The notes: a model not told the origin generated them from the sequence alone. 64,000 bases of DNA from Methylomicrobium agile (GCF_000733855.1 NZ_JPOJ01000001.1:1054001-1118000), one strand, 5' to 3'. Positions 1 to 9,551 are shown, counted from the first letter of the stretch. Numbers and translations are program-made.

Positions 1-2
1 GC

Positions 3-53
3 TTCTTCGCCGGTATTTTTACGCTTTGGCTAATAAACGGCGGCAAGTTTTAA
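3..53 (+). CDS. C-terminal end of an unidentified membrane-like protein (partial)
   Basis: An open frame enters from the left edge and ends with TAA at 51-53. The 16 visible residues (FFAGIFTLWLINGGKF) are hydrophobic and could be the last membrane segment of a protein, and the stop lies 5 nt before the porin start, as within an operon. It does not look like the usual end of KdpC. Too short to identify; it may be chance. Confidence 0.25.
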   Translation, partial: FFAGIFTLWLINGGKF

Positions 54-58
54 TTTTT

Positions 59-1225
59 ATGAATAAAAGTCACTGTTTATTAAGCATCTGCAGTCTTTTC
101 GTATTGAACCCCGTAGCAAGCGCGGACGATACGCCGACCGGCTTGATTGCCGAACTTTCCGGAAAAGAGGCTTCCGACTGGATGGGTTTACGGAAATATG
201 GGGTGACTGTCGGCGGCTGGGCCGCCGCCGGCATCAACTACAACACCGACACGCCCGGCGATCGCAGCAACGGCCCGGTGTCCATGACGGACCGGAGCGA
301 AGAATTCAATTTGTATCAATTGGACCTGTTCGTCGAAAAAGCCGTTGTCAAGGGGACGGCCTGGGACGTGGGCGGACGTTTCGACTTCATGTTCGGCACG
401 GACACCCGCTATGCCCAGGCGACCGGCCACTGGGACGACGCTTTGATCAGCGAACGCGACCTGCGTTTTTACGACATCGCGCTGCCGCAGGCTTATGTGG
501 AAGTCTTCGCCCCCATCGGTAACGGCCTGAGCGGAAAGTTCGGACATTTTTACACCCTCCTCGGTTACGAATCGGTCCCGTCGGCGCCGAATTTCTTCGC
601 TTCGCATAGCTACAGCTTCAAGTCCTCTCCGTTTACGACGACCGGCGCGCTGTTCAACTATGCGCTCAACGAGCAATGGAGCGTCAACCTCGGCGCGGTG
701 ACCGGCGGGGATAACTTCGACCGCGATCTCGGCGCCTGGAGCCACATGAGCGGACTGACCTGGGCCAATGCCGAAACCGGCACGACGCTTTCCTTTTCGG
801 TGTTGCAGGGCGATGTCTATGAAAACCAAAGCTCCGAGCTGGTGTATTACTCGGCCATTCTGCAGCAGGATCTCGGGCCGTGGCGCTATGTGCTGCAGCA
901 TGACGGCGGCAGCCAGCGTCATGCCGTTCAGGGCCAGGATGCCGAATGGTATTCCATCGTGCAGTACCTGAGCTATCAGGTCGCCGAAACCTGGGGGGTG
1001 GGCATTCGCGGCGAATGGTTCCGCGACGACGACGGCGCGCGCTATGCCGCAGGCGCCGCCAACTATTACGCGCTGACCGCCGGAGTAAACTGGAAACCCA
1101 AGGATTGGCTGATGATCCGGCCGGAATTTCGCTACGACTGGAGCGAGGCGCAAACCGCGCCGTTCGACGGCGGACGGCAGGCCGACCAAGTATTGCTGAA
1201 CGTGGATGCGGTTATCCAATTCTGA
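59..1225 (+). CDS. Outer-membrane beta-barrel porin, OmpL/bbp2-like
   Basis: Predicted 388-residue outer-membrane porin of the OmpL-like beta-barrel type. The ATG at 59 is preferred over an upstream TTG at 26 because it gives a clean signal peptide (MNKSHCLLSICSLFVLNPVASA). The mature part alternates short polar and aromatic strands, has the typical 'W..GG..G' barrel patches, and ends in a hydrophobic terminal strand (VLLNVDAVIQF) with the C-terminal Phe expected for BAM recognition. It lies about 215 bp before kdpD on the same strand, so a role in K+ or osmotic physiology is possible, but substrate specificity cannot be read from the sequence. Confidence 0.8.
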   Translation: MNKSHCLLSICSLFVLNPVASADDTPTGLIAELSGKEASDWMGLRKYGVTVGGWAAAGINYNTDTPGDRSNGPVSMTDRSEEFNLYQLDLFVEKAVVKGTAWDVGGRFDFMFGTDTRYAQATGHWDDALISERDLRFYDIALPQAYVEVFAPIGNGLSGKFGHFYTLLGYESVPSAPNFFASHSYSFKSSPFTTTGALFNYALNEQWSVNLGAVTGGDNFDRDLGAWSHMSGLTWANAETGTTLSFSVLQGDVYENQSSELVYYSAILQQDLGPWRYVLQHDGGSQRHAVQGQDAEWYSIVQYLSYQVAETWGVGIRGEWFRDDDGARYAAGAANYYALTAGVNWKPKDWLMIRPEFRYDWSEAQTAPFDGGRQADQVLLNVDAVIQF

Positions 1226-1257
1226 TACGAGCCTCATGCTATGTGGCTAAAGACACG

Positions 1258-1440
1258 ATGAAAATGAAAACGAGAAAGTCCTTGCTGCACGAGGCCCCGA
1301 CCTGGGCCGACGCCTGGGACACCACGCTGCTCTGCGCGGGGGAACGGGAAGCCGCGCGCCTCGCCGATGCGGAGGACCTGGCAGTGATCTTCCCGGATAA
1401 TCTTATGGCTGCAAACATTTTTATCGTTCCAGCGGCGTAA
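1258..1440 (+). CDS. Small hypothetical ORF immediately upstream of kdpD
   Basis: A 60-codon frame (begins MKMKTRKSLLHEAPTWADAW) fills the gap between the porin and kdpD. It stops at 1438-1440, one base before the GTG start of kdpD, so it could be translationally coupled to it. I recognise no domain, there is no clear Shine-Dalgarno sequence, and it may be non-coding. The position and tight junction are the only arguments for it. Confidence 0.3.
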   Translation: MKMKTRKSLLHEAPTWADAWDTTLLCAGEREAARLADAEDLAVIFPDNLMAANIFIVPAA

Positions 1441-1441
1441 C

Positions 1442-4153
1442 GTGCGTGAACTGGACCCCGAATTCTTCTCGGCCCACGCGAACCGGACGGAGATCCGCAA
1501 GCGCCGCGGGCGCCTGAAGATTTTTTTCGGCGCGGTGGCGGGCGTCGGCAAAACCTTCACCATGCTTGAAGTCGCCCGGGCCCACCAGGCCGAGGGCTGC
1601 GAAGTGGTGGCGGGCCTGGTGGAAACCCGCGGCCGCGCCGATACGGCGGCGCAATTGCAGGGGCTGGAGCTGCTCCCTCCGCAGATCAGATACCATCAAG
1701 GGACCAGGCGCGCGGAGTTCGACCTGGACGCCGCGCTGGCACGCCATCCGGATCTGATCCTGGTGGACGATCTGGCCCATACCAACCTGCCCGGTTCGCG
1801 CCATCCCAAGCGCTGGCAGGATATTCGGGAATTGCTGGACGGCGGCATCGACGTCTATACCACCCTGAACGTACAACATCTGGAAAGCCTGCACGAGGAT
1901 GTCGGACGCTTCGCCGGAATCCGGGTGTGGGAAACGGTGCCCGATACCGTTTTCGAGGAAGCCGACGAGGTGGAACTGGTGGACCTGCCGCCGGACGACA
2001 TTCTGGCGCGATTGCACGAGGGCAAGATTTACCCGCCCGAAAAGGCCGAACGCGCCCTGCTCAATCTTTTCCGCAAAGGAAATCTGATCGCGCTGCGCGA
2101 GCTGGCGCTGCGCCGCACCGCCGAATGGGTGAGCACGCAATTGCGGGAGTATCGGCAGGCCTACGCCATACGCGAGGTCTGGAACGTCGACGAGCGGATA
2201 CTGGTCTGCGTGGCGCCCGACGCGCGGGCCAAGCGTCTGGTGCGCGCGGCGAAACGGCTGGCGGCCAGTTTGCACGCCGACTGGCTGGCGCTTTATGTCG
2301 AGACGCCCGCATTGCAGCGCCTCTCCGCCCGGCGCCGGGATGGAGTGCTGAAAGCCTTGCGCCTGGCCGAACGGCTGGGTGCGGAAACGGTCACGCTGTC
2401 GGCCCCGGACATGGCCGAGGCGATCCTGACATTCGCGCACGAACACAATGTCAACAAGCTGGTCCTCGGCAAGCCGGGCCGCAAAGGCTGGCGCCGATGG
2501 TTTCTGGGATCGGTGGTCGACAGCCTCATCAGCCAGGCTCACGACCTCAACTTCTATCTGCTCGGCGACGAAGAAACGCCGCGCTTGCAATCCAGCGCCC
2601 CATCGCCGAGCAAATCCTTCGACCGCCAACTTGTCGAACATAAGTACGGGCATTGGCTGTGGAGCCTCGCCATTCCGTTGCTCCTGACGGCGATCGAATG
2701 GCCTTTCCGCGACCTCCTCACGCCCGCCAACATCCTGATGTTTTATCTGCTGGGCGTTTTTTTCGTAGCCATACGGTTCGGCTTTTGGCCGTCGATCCTG
2801 GCATCCCTGGCCAACGCCGCCGCCTTCGCCTATTTCTTCGCACCGCCGATTTTTTCCTTCGCCATCGCCGAGCCGGAAAACCTGGCCGGGCTGGCGGTCA
2901 CCCTGGTCATTGGCGCGGTGACCGGCAATCTGGCGGAAAACGTCCGCCACCAGGCGCGCGTGGCGGAATCCAGGGAACGGCGGGCATCGGCCCTGCACCG
3001 GCTCAGCAAGGGCCTGGCCGAAGCCCGTTCGGAACGGGAAATCACCGAAATCGGCGTCTACCATATCCATGCCCAGTTCGGCGGCCGCAACACCTTCCTG
3101 TTTCCCGACCGCAACGGCCGGCTGCACTATCCGAACGAACCGCCGCTGGCCATTTCCCTGCGCGGCGCCGATCTGGATGTAGCCCGTTGGGTCTTCGAGC
3201 ACGGCCAGCTGGCCGGCCGCGGCACCGATACCCTACCCGACGCCCCGGCGGTGTACCTGCCCCTCAACGGATCGACCGGGACCATCGGCGTGCTCGCGCT
3301 CGAACCCGTCGAACTGCGGCGGATCTTTCTCCCCGAACCCTATCAGCTCCTGAACACCTTCGTGAACCAGATCGTACATACGCTCGAAAGAGCGAATATG
3401 GCGGAACACGCCAAGGAGGCGACCTTGAAAATGCAGGCGGAAGCCCTGCGAAACTCGCTGCTCAGCAGTATTTCCCATGATCTCAGAACCCCGCTGGCTA
3501 CCATCGTGGGCGCCGCCAGCACGCTCGAAACGGATGCGGCACGCCTGGAGGAAAGCAGCAAGCGAAAACTGGTGAGCGCAATCAGCGAGGAAGCCCGGCG
3601 CATGTCGGACCTGACCAGCAAAATTCTGGAAATGGCGCGCCTCGAAGCCGGCGAAGTGCGGCTCAACCGGCAGTGGTACGCGCCCGAGGAAATCGTGGGC
3701 AGCGCCTTGCGCCGGCTCGACAAAAAACTTAAGGCGAGGCGGATCAATGTCCGGATGGCGGACGGCCCGGCGCTGATCCATGTCGACGCCGTACTGCTGC
3801 AGCAAGTTCTGGTGAACCTGCTGGACAATGCCGACAAATACTCTCCCCCGGAACTGCCCATCGATATTACGATCGAATCCGCACCGTCCGGCGTGTCGAT
3901 CGCCGTGGCAGACCGGGGCCCCGGCATTCCCGAGGGCCTGGAGCAAAAAATCTTCGACAAGTTTTTCCGGGTCCACGCCGAAAGCGCGCAAAGCGGCGTC
4001 GGCCTGGGGCTTTCCATTTGCCGGGCCGTCGTCGAAGCCCACGGCGGCACGATCCGGGCAAGCCAGCGCAGCGGCGGCGGAACAGTGGTGCAGTTGCATC
4101 TGCCTATGCTGGAACGCCCGCCCACCATCGACCTCGAAGAAAAAACTTTATGA
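1442..4153 (+). CDS. kdpD: KdpD osmosensitive K+ channel sensor histidine kinase
   Basis: Membrane sensor kinase that controls high-affinity K+ uptake with KdpE. Its 903 residues match the family length. Domains in order: N-terminal KdpD domain with Walker A (GAVAGVGKT, about residue 31) and Walker B-like LILVDD; a universal-stress-protein-like domain from about 250 (ERILVCVAPDARAKRL); four membrane helices about 403-500; a GAF-like linker; and a HisKA domain with phosphoacceptor His679 in SHDLRTPLA. The HATPase domain follows, with NLLDNADKYSP, DRGPGIP and GLGLSICRAV boxes. The start is GTG at 1442, the only in-frame choice giving the normal N-terminus. Its stop overlaps kdpE by ATGA. The kdpFABC structural genes are not in view; they may lie upstream of the window. 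Confidence 0.96.
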   Translation: MRELDPEFFSAHANRTEIRKRRGRLKIFFGAVAGVGKTFTMLEVARAHQAEGCEVVAGLVETRGRADTAAQLQGLELLPPQIRYHQGTRRAEFDLDAALARHPDLILVDDLAHTNLPGSRHPKRWQDIRELLDGGIDVYTTLNVQHLESLHEDVGRFAGIRVWETVPDTVFEEADEVELVDLPPDDILARLHEGKIYPPEKAERALLNLFRKGNLIALRELALRRTAEWVSTQLREYRQAYAIREVWNVDERILVCVAPDARAKRLVRAAKRLAASLHADWLALYVETPALQRLSARRRDGVLKALRLAERLGAETVTLSAPDMAEAILTFAHEHNVNKLVLGKPGRKGWRRWFLGSVVDSLISQAHDLNFYLLGDEETPRLQSSAPSPSKSFDRQLVEHKYGHWLWSLAIPLLLTAIEWPFRDLLTPANILMFYLLGVFFVAIRFGFWPSILASLANAAAFAYFFAPPIFSFAIAEPENLAGLAVTLVIGAVTGNLAENVRHQARVAESRERRASALHRLSKGLAEARSEREITEIGVYHIHAQFGGRNTFLFPDRNGRLHYPNEPPLAISLRGADLDVARWVFEHGQLAGRGTDTLPDAPAVYLPLNGSTGTIGVLALEPVELRRIFLPEPYQLLNTFVNQIVHTLERANMAEHAKEATLKMQAEALRNSLLSSISHDLRTPLATIVGAASTLETDAARLEESSKRKLVSAISEEARRMSDLTSKILEMARLEAGEVRLNRQWYAPEEIVGSALRRLDKKLKARRINVRMADGPALIHVDAVLLQQVLVNLLDNADKYSPPELPIDITIESAPSGVSIAVADRGPGIPEGLEQKIFDKFFRVHAESAQSGVGLGLSICRAVVEAHGGTIRASQRSGGGTVVQLHLPMLERPPTIDLEEKTL

Positions 4154-4857
4154 AAACGGCCGGACCCTTGCTTCTGCTCATCGAAGACGATCCGCAGTTT
4201 CGGCTGCTGCTGAGCACCACGCTGGAAAGCCAGGATTATTCGGTGCTCGCCGTTCCAACCGGACGGGAGGGCTTGACCGCCGCACGCCATCAGAAACCGG
4301 CGCTGCTGATACTCGACCTGGGACTGCCGGATATCGACGGCCAGGAAGTCATCCGCCGCCTGCGCAAGCTATCCGAAGTACCCATCATCGTGCTCTCGGC
4401 CCGCAACCAGGAAGGCGATATCACCCAGGCGCTGGACAACGGCGCCGACGATTACCTGACCAAGCCGTTCGGCACAGCCGAACTGATGTCCCGAATCAAG
4501 GCCCTGCTCCGGCGTACCGCCAGGGCGCCCGGCGGCAGTGCTCAGGAATCTTTCCAGGTCGGCGAACTGAAAATCGAACTAACCAAACGCCGGGTTTACG
4601 TGGGCGAGCGCGAAGTGCATCTGACCCCGATCGAATTCCGCCTGCTCGACGTACTGGTCCGCAACGCCGGATTCGTGGTCACCCACCGGCAACTGCTCGA
4701 AAAAGTCTGGGGGCCTTCCCATGTCGACCACAGCCACTATCTGCGCATTTATATGGGACAACTGCGCCACAAGATCGAATCCGACCCGGCCCAGCCCCGC
4801 TATCTGCTGACCGAAGCCGGCGTGGGTTACCGGCTGGATGAAGGGGAAATCCCGTGA
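4150..4857 (+). CDS. kdpE: KdpE response regulator
   Basis: OmpR-family two-component regulator of 235 residues, partner of KdpD. The receiver domain has the acidic pair in LIEDD, phosphoacceptor Asp56 in LILDLGLPD, a Ser in LSAR and the conserved Lys in LTKPFG. A winged-helix DNA-binding domain follows (LTPIEFRLLDVLVRNAG and the recognition helix around HSHYLRIYMGQLRHKIE). The ATG at 4150 overlaps the kdpD stop by 4 nt, so the two are translationally coupled. An upstream in-frame ATG at 4018 lies inside kdpD and would add an unlike N-terminus, so it is rejected. Confidence 0.96.
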   Translation: MKTAGPLLLLIEDDPQFRLLLSTTLESQDYSVLAVPTGREGLTAARHQKPALLILDLGLPDIDGQEVIRRLRKLSEVPIIVLSARNQEGDITQALDNGADDYLTKPFGTAELMSRIKALLRRTARAPGGSAQESFQVGELKIELTKRRVYVGEREVHLTPIEFRLLDVLVRNAGFVVTHRQLLEKVWGPSHVDHSHYLRIYMGQLRHKIESDPAQPRYLLTEAGVGYRLDEGEIP

Positions 4858-5320
4858 AGCGGCAAAGCCGCTGGTTATGAGCCGGTTATACGCCTATGCA
4901 CTCGGATACGCATGCTCTTTTTAAATTTTTCTACGACTTGAATGCCGCTAACTTAGCCCGCTACCGCTCTATGGCGATTGAACGGGCGCTATTGCCGCCT
5001 GAGGCGTTTTTCACGCGATATTTCTATTGGGTAGCCTACAACAGCTTGTATTGGAAAAGGCGATTTTGCAAAATTTAGGCTGATTCGACCCCTAAGCTAT
5101 ATGTTATTCTTAAGGTATTAACAACAAAAAATTTGAGCGGAAAGTGATTTTTTATTCAAAATTGACTTTTCAACCCACTCAAACAAAAAACCGGCATCCG
5201 GCCTTCGCTCAAGTTCCAAGTAATTGGCCGTCAACATAAATCAGCCGCAAGTTCTCGGTAAACGAAAGTCTAAATTTTAAATTTGTTTGAATTGCTCGGA
5301 TAGAACAGGACAATTAACAC
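4858..5320. other. Intergenic region between kdpE and antiporter gene
   Basis: 463 bp with lower GC than its flanks, especially 5080-5300. A 60-codon frame at 4896-5078 exists but shows no recognisable domain and no good ribosome-binding site. The AT-rich part just before 5321 probably holds the promoter of the antiporter gene; AGGA at about 5307 may be its ribosome-binding site. No RNA gene or repeat was recognised. Confidence 0.4.
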
Positions 5321-6895
5321 ATGATAGAAATAGAATTAGTTTGGGTCGGCACGGCTTTTCTTGCCGGTCTGGTCGCCAGTCGTTTAGCTTTCCCGCCGCT
5401 GGTCGGGTATTTGGCCGCCGGCTATATCCTGCACGCATTCGGCGTCGAGTCTGCTGAAACCCTGACGCATCTGGCCGACATCGGCATCGAGCTCTTGCTG
5501 TTTACGGTAGGCCTGAAGATTAATGTGCGCTCCCTGCTGCGGCAGGAAGTGTTGAGCGTCGGCGGTTTGCATTTGGTGATTGTCACCGGCGTTTCCGGGA
5601 TTTCTTTTCTGCTCGGAGGGGATGAGGCGATCGTTGACGTGATACTGGGCGCGAGCCTCGCTTTTTCCAGTACCGTACTGGCGATCAAGGTCTTGGAAGA
5701 CAACGGCGAACTGACTTCATTGCACGGCCGGGACGTCATCAGCATTCTGATTCTGCAGGATGTCGTGGCGATGGTATTGCTCGCTTTTGCCGACGACAGG
5801 CCGTTCTCGTATTGGGCGTTCGCCTTATTGCCGCTGCCGCTGCTGCGCCCCTGGGCGCATCGATTGCTCGCCTTCTGCCAGGCCGATGAGCTGAGGTTGC
5901 TGCTGGGCTTTTCTTTCGCGCTAACCGGCGGCCTGGTAGCAGAAAAAGTCGGCGTTTCGCCCGATATCGGCGCCTTGCTGATGGGCGTCATGTTGTCCTC
6001 CCATCCTCAAACCAACAACCTTTCGGAGAAACTCTGGAGTCTCAAGGAAATCTTTCTCGTCGCTTTTTTTCTGCAAATCGGCCTGGCCGACTTACCGAAT
6101 CCTGCGCAATTCCTGTACGCGGTCGGGCTGCTGGGACTGTTGCCGTTGCAGGGCCTCTTATTCTTCGCGTTGTTTTTGCTGGCCGGCTTGCGTTCCCGCA
6201 CCGCCTTTATCTCGACACTCGCGCTGATGACTTACAGCGAGTTCGCGCTGATCGTCACCGACGCGATGGTGAAAGCGAATCTGCTGGTGCCGGAATGGAA
6301 TTCCACCATCGCCCTGGCGGTGGCCGGATCGCTGGCGCTCGTGGCGCCGTTGAACCGCAACTCGCATGAGCTGTTTTCACGCTACGAACCGCTGCTGGCC
6401 CGTTTCGAAAAAAAAGCCCGGCTTCTGGGGCGACTGCCCGAGCATCCGGACCGGTTGCCCGAGTCCATCGGCGTAGCGGAATGGCTGGTCATGGGCATGG
6501 GGCGTACCGGCCTGTCGGCCTATCTGGCTTTGTCCCGACGGGAAAAGCGGGTCCTCGGCCTGGATGACGATCCGACCGTTCTGGAAAGCCTGCTAGCCGA
6601 AAAGCGGCGCGTCATCTACGGGGATGCCGAAGATCCGGAGCTCTGGTCGGGACTGCCGCTGGACCGGGTGAAAGGCATCATTCTGGCCCTGCCCGAATTT
6701 GATGCGCGCTGCTCGGCGGTGCGCCTGCTCAGAAAAAGAGGTTACCAAGGACAGATAGGTACAATTTGCTATCATCCCGAAGAGAAACAGCAATTGGGAC
6801 TGCTCGGCGCGGATTTTATGATTCATCCGCTGGTCGAAGCCGGAAACCAGTTAGCCCGGCAGATACTTGGCGAAAAAGGGGAATCTCCCGAATAA
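5321..6895 (+). CDS. Kef-type (CPA2) monovalent cation:proton antiporter with TrkA-N domain
   Basis: 524-residue inner-membrane antiporter of the CPA2/KefB group. Residues 1 to about 370 form about 12 membrane segments, including the family patches LADIGIELLLFTVGL, SLAFSSTVLAIKVL and SPDIGALLMGVMLS. A cytoplasmic Rossmann TrkA-N domain (about 385-520) begins with the nucleotide-binding GMGRTGLSAYLAL and contains VLGLDDDP. Such proteins exchange K+ or Na+ for H+ and are gated by NAD(H) or glutathione adducts. Whether this one is glutathione-gated is not visible; no KefF/KefG ancillary gene is adjacent. Its position after kdpDE fits K+ homeostasis. Confidence 0.88.
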   Translation: MIEIELVWVGTAFLAGLVASRLAFPPLVGYLAAGYILHAFGVESAETLTHLADIGIELLLFTVGLKINVRSLLRQEVLSVGGLHLVIVTGVSGISFLLGGDEAIVDVILGASLAFSSTVLAIKVLEDNGELTSLHGRDVISILILQDVVAMVLLAFADDRPFSYWAFALLPLPLLRPWAHRLLAFCQADELRLLLGFSFALTGGLVAEKVGVSPDIGALLMGVMLSSHPQTNNLSEKLWSLKEIFLVAFFLQIGLADLPNPAQFLYAVGLLGLLPLQGLLFFALFLLAGLRSRTAFISTLALMTYSEFALIVTDAMVKANLLVPEWNSTIALAVAGSLALVAPLNRNSHELFSRYEPLLARFEKKARLLGRLPEHPDRLPESIGVAEWLVMGMGRTGLSAYLALSRREKRVLGLDDDPTVLESLLAEKRRVIYGDAEDPELWSGLPLDRVKGIILALPEFDARCSAVRLLRKRGYQGQIGTICYHPEEKQQLGLLGADFMIHPLVEAGNQLARQILGEKGESPE

Positions 6896-7529
6896 CAGGA
6901 AGCCTCGCCTTGCGCCGCCCGTTGAATTCGGCGCTTGCTTTTGTGGCGAGTCCGGCGGGGATTGATGCGTTCCCGTTCATCCTGGCCGGACGGGCACCGG
7001 CCGGGGCCGTAAAGGTACCGGCTCGCTATTCACCGTTCAGGACCGCAAACAGCCTTGATGTATCGGGTATGCCATCGAGGATAAACGAAATTTACAAGCC
7101 CTCCCTTCCGTTACGGCTCCCCAAAGCCGCCTGCTGAACTAGCAACACCCCGTCAGCAGCGAGCAAGGCAAAATTGATGCTCAACGAGCAGCCTCCGGTT
7201 TTTCCTTGCCCCCGAACCCTCCACTCCCGGCCCCGACGGCTCATCGGGGCGCCCTAAAAAAACCCCTTAAACAACAAGTCATTAGAAATTATTCGACAGC
7301 GTGCGGCGTTCATCAAACCAAGCTGGCACGGCTTGTGCTTGATACGTTAAACGGAACGCACGCGTCCAGGCCGGCAGGCAAACGGATAAACGGCGTTTTC
7401 ATTTTGTGTTTGCGCAAGCGATTCAGCCTGGCCGAATCGCTTGCGGGCAAGGCTCCACTCGTCCGACATCCGCCAAAAATAGGCGAGAGTGGAATCCCTG
7501 TGCAACGGTCACTCAACGGGAACATCGCA
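6896..7529. other. Intergenic region upstream of tonB
   Basis: 634 bp without a convincing gene. Features seen are a short GC hairpin at 7230-7250 (GCCCCGA/TCGGGGC) with no T-run after it, and a small stem GAGTG/CACTC near 7489-7515. An in-frame extension of tonB reaches back to 7206, but its composition does not resemble a TonB N-terminus. I looked for a cobalamin riboswitch and a clear Fur box and found neither. The tonB promoter is presumably here but cannot be placed. Confidence 0.4.
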
Positions 7530-8360
7530 ATGAGCAGTCCTTTACCTTTTACCTCTTCATTTGCCTCGGCCACCCCCTCGCTGGATTGGCAGGCGGACGG
7601 CGCGGCTTCTCTAAAATCCTCCGCCGCAGAGTTCGCGCCGGCACCGCTCGGCAAAGCACTGGCCGATTTCAAATACACCGGCGAAGACCACGACCGCAAG
7701 CTGCTCGATTACCTGCTGCTGGGCATGCTGTCGATCGCGATCCACACCGGCTTTGTCCGGCATTTCGACGGCGCCGCGCTTGAACAGGAAATCATCGAAC
7801 CGGTCAAGCTGGTGCCGAAAGTCCAGATCACGCTGGCAAGGCCCCAGCCGAAACCGGTAGCCCCGCCGCCTCCGCCGGTCGAGAAACCGAAGCCGCCGGT
7901 TGCCAAACCCAAACCGCCCGTCAAAAAAGTGGTGCCGCTGAAACCGCAGAAACCCAGGCCGACGCCGAAAACGGTCGAGCCGGCCCCGGCTCCGCAGCCC
8001 ACTCCGGTGATTACCAACGCGCCGCCCGCGCCGGTCCAGGCGCCTCCGGCACCGCCGGCTCCGGTCGTGCAGGAAAAGATCACCGCACCGACCGCCGGCG
8101 CGGATTACCTGCACAACCCGCCGCCGAAATATCCCGAAATCGCGATGGAACGCGGCCTGGAAGGCAAGGTGCTGATGAAGGTGCATGTGCTGCCGAACGG
8201 CAAGCCGGACAGCATTACCGTAGTCAAGTCCAGCGGCCAGAAGGTGCTGGACGATGCGGCCGTGAAAACCGTCCGCCAATGGTCTTTCGTCCCTGCCAAA
8301 CGCGGCGATACGCCGATCGCCGGCTGGGTCACCGTTCCGATTACTTTCAACTTATCCTGA
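7530..8360 (+). CDS. tonB: TonB energy-transduction protein
   Basis: 276-residue periplasm-spanning protein that carries proton-motive energy from ExbB/ExbD to outer-membrane TonB-dependent receptors. From the ATG at 7530: a cytoplasmic leader of about 60 residues, one membrane anchor (LLDYLLLGMLSIAIHTGF), and a long Pro/Lys spacer of PKP/PPPP repeats. The C-terminal TonB domain has the classic NPPPKYPEIAMERGLEGKV start, VVKSSGQKVLDDAAVKTVRQW and FVPAKRGDTPIAGWVTVPITF. The anchor lacks the usual SxxxH near its start but has IAIHTGF, which supplies the His. It heads a tonB-exbB-exbD operon. Confidence 0.93.
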   Translation: MSSPLPFTSSFASATPSLDWQADGAASLKSSAAEFAPAPLGKALADFKYTGEDHDRKLLDYLLLGMLSIAIHTGFVRHFDGAALEQEIIEPVKLVPKVQITLARPQPKPVAPPPPPVEKPKPPVAKPKPPVKKVVPLKPQKPRPTPKTVEPAPAPQPTPVITNAPPAPVQAPPAPPAPVVQEKITAPTAGADYLHNPPPKYPEIAMERGLEGKVLMKVHVLPNGKPDSITVVKSSGQKVLDDAAVKTVRQWSFVPAKRGDTPIAGWVTVPITFNLS

Positions 8361-8370
8361 GGAGACTTCA

Positions 8371-9144
8371 ATGTCCAATATACCTACCAGCCTGATTGTC
8401 GACGGCACTCTGAACACTTTGATCGGCGCGTCAGTCGTCACCTGGGCGCTGATCCTGATCAAGGGCATCCAGCATCTGCGGATCGCTTACCACAATCGCC
8501 GATACAGCAAGGAGTTCTGGAGCGCCCCGAACATTCAGGCGGCCGCCCATCTCGATCATCAAAAGGGCCCTGCCGCACGGGTCGCCGGAATCGGGTTTTC
8601 GACGCTGATCGAAACCGAGTCCGGCGCCTCCACGCACGACCTGGAACATACGTGGGACCGGCAGGAACTGCTGGATCGCCGCCTGCGCCAACAGATGCAG
8701 AAGGAGCGCGGCTCGCTGGAAAGCGGCCTGGCGATCCTGGCAACCATCGGCAGCATTTCGCCGTTCGTGGGCCTGTTCGGCACCGTCTGGGGCATCATGG
8801 GCGCACTGACCAATATCAGCAAAACCGGTTCGGCCAGCCTGGAAGTGGTGGCCGGCCCGATCGGCGAAGCATTGATCGCGACCGCGGTCGGCATCGCGGT
8901 CGCAGTTCCTGCCGTGGTCGGCTACAACTTTTTCATCCGCCGGAACAAAGTGGTTTGGGCTTTCCTGGACGACTTCGCGATCGATTTCGTGCATCTGGCG
9001 CTAAAAGCTTCGTTCATTATCGAGCGCGCGGGCGGCAAACCGGCGAATGCCGCACGCTTGACAGAAATTAGCGGCGGCAAAAAAACAGCCGCTCCTCGCG
9101 CCCCTCATGAAGAACTGACCGCAGCGAAGGAGGCGCACGCCTGA
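8371..9144 (+). CDS. exbB: ExbB/TolQ/MotA-family proton channel protein
   Basis: 257-residue inner-membrane protein forming the Ton motor with ExbD. It has one N-terminal helix (TLIGASVVTWALILIKG), a cytoplasmic loop with RQELLDRRLRQQMQKERGSLESGLAILATIGSISPFVGLFGTVWGIM, which is the most conserved family block, and a third helix GPIGEALIATAVGIAVAVPAVVGYNFF. The length and a strong GAGGAG ribosome-binding site 10 bp after tonB support the call. The C-terminal tail is Ala/Lys-rich. The stop overlaps the exbD start as TGATG. Confidence 0.95.
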   Translation: MSNIPTSLIVDGTLNTLIGASVVTWALILIKGIQHLRIAYHNRRYSKEFWSAPNIQAAAHLDHQKGPAARVAGIGFSTLIETESGASTHDLEHTWDRQELLDRRLRQQMQKERGSLESGLAILATIGSISPFVGLFGTVWGIMGALTNISKTGSASLEVVAGPIGEALIATAVGIAVAVPAVVGYNFFIRRNKVVWAFLDDFAIDFVHLALKASFIIERAGGKPANAARLTEISGGKKTAAPRAPHEELTAAKEAHA

Positions 9145-9551
9145 TGGCCTTTAAAACCCAAGAAGACGACGGCGACGTACTGGGCGAAATCAACGTCACC
9201 CCGCTGGTCGACGTGATGCTGGTGCTGCTGGTCGTATTTATCGTGACCGCGCCGCTGTTGACTAACGCGGTGCACGTAAACCTTCCGAAAACCGCCGAGA
9301 CCGCGCCGCCCGAAGAAAAAGCGCCGGTTTACCTCAGCGTGGACGCGCAAGGCAAAGTGTTCATCGACAAGCGGGAAATCGCAATCGACGCGGTCGAAAA
9401 TGAATTGAAGACCCGCCAGGCCGCCGACCCCGAACTGGCGTTGAACCTGAATGCGGACGAGGGCGTACAGTACGGCGTCGTCGCGAAAGTCATGGCCGCG
9501 ATCGAACGCGCCGGCATCACCAAACTGTCGGTGCTGACCGCGCCGAGTTAA
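9144..9551 (+). CDS. exbD: ExbD/TolR-family biopolymer transport protein
   Basis: 135-residue single-pass membrane protein. The motif GEINVTPLVDVMLVLLVVFIVTAPL has the membrane Asp thought to carry protons, followed by a periplasmic domain ending in EGVQYGVVAKVMAAIERAGITKLSVLT, typical of ExbD. The start ATG shares one base with the exbB stop (TGATG), so the two are coupled and made in defined ratio. Together with tonB this makes a complete Ton system, probably for iron, copper or another metal complex; the receptor is not in the window. Confidence 0.95.
   Translation: MAFKTQEDDGDVLGEINVTPLVDVMLVLLVVFIVTAPLLTNAVHVNLPKTAETAPPEEKAPVYLSVDAQGKVFIDKREIAIDAVENELKTRQAADPELALNLNADEGVQYGVVAKVMAAIERAGITKLSVLTAPS

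Noticed and set aside
4896-5078. 60-codon ORF after kdpE
   Set aside because: No recognisable domain, weak initiation context and no conservation evidence; left as intergenic.
7376-7529. Possible cobalamin riboswitch before tonB
   Set aside because: Some GC stems and a CAACGGTCACTC stretch recall it, but the conserved B12-box and GCCACTG core are absent.
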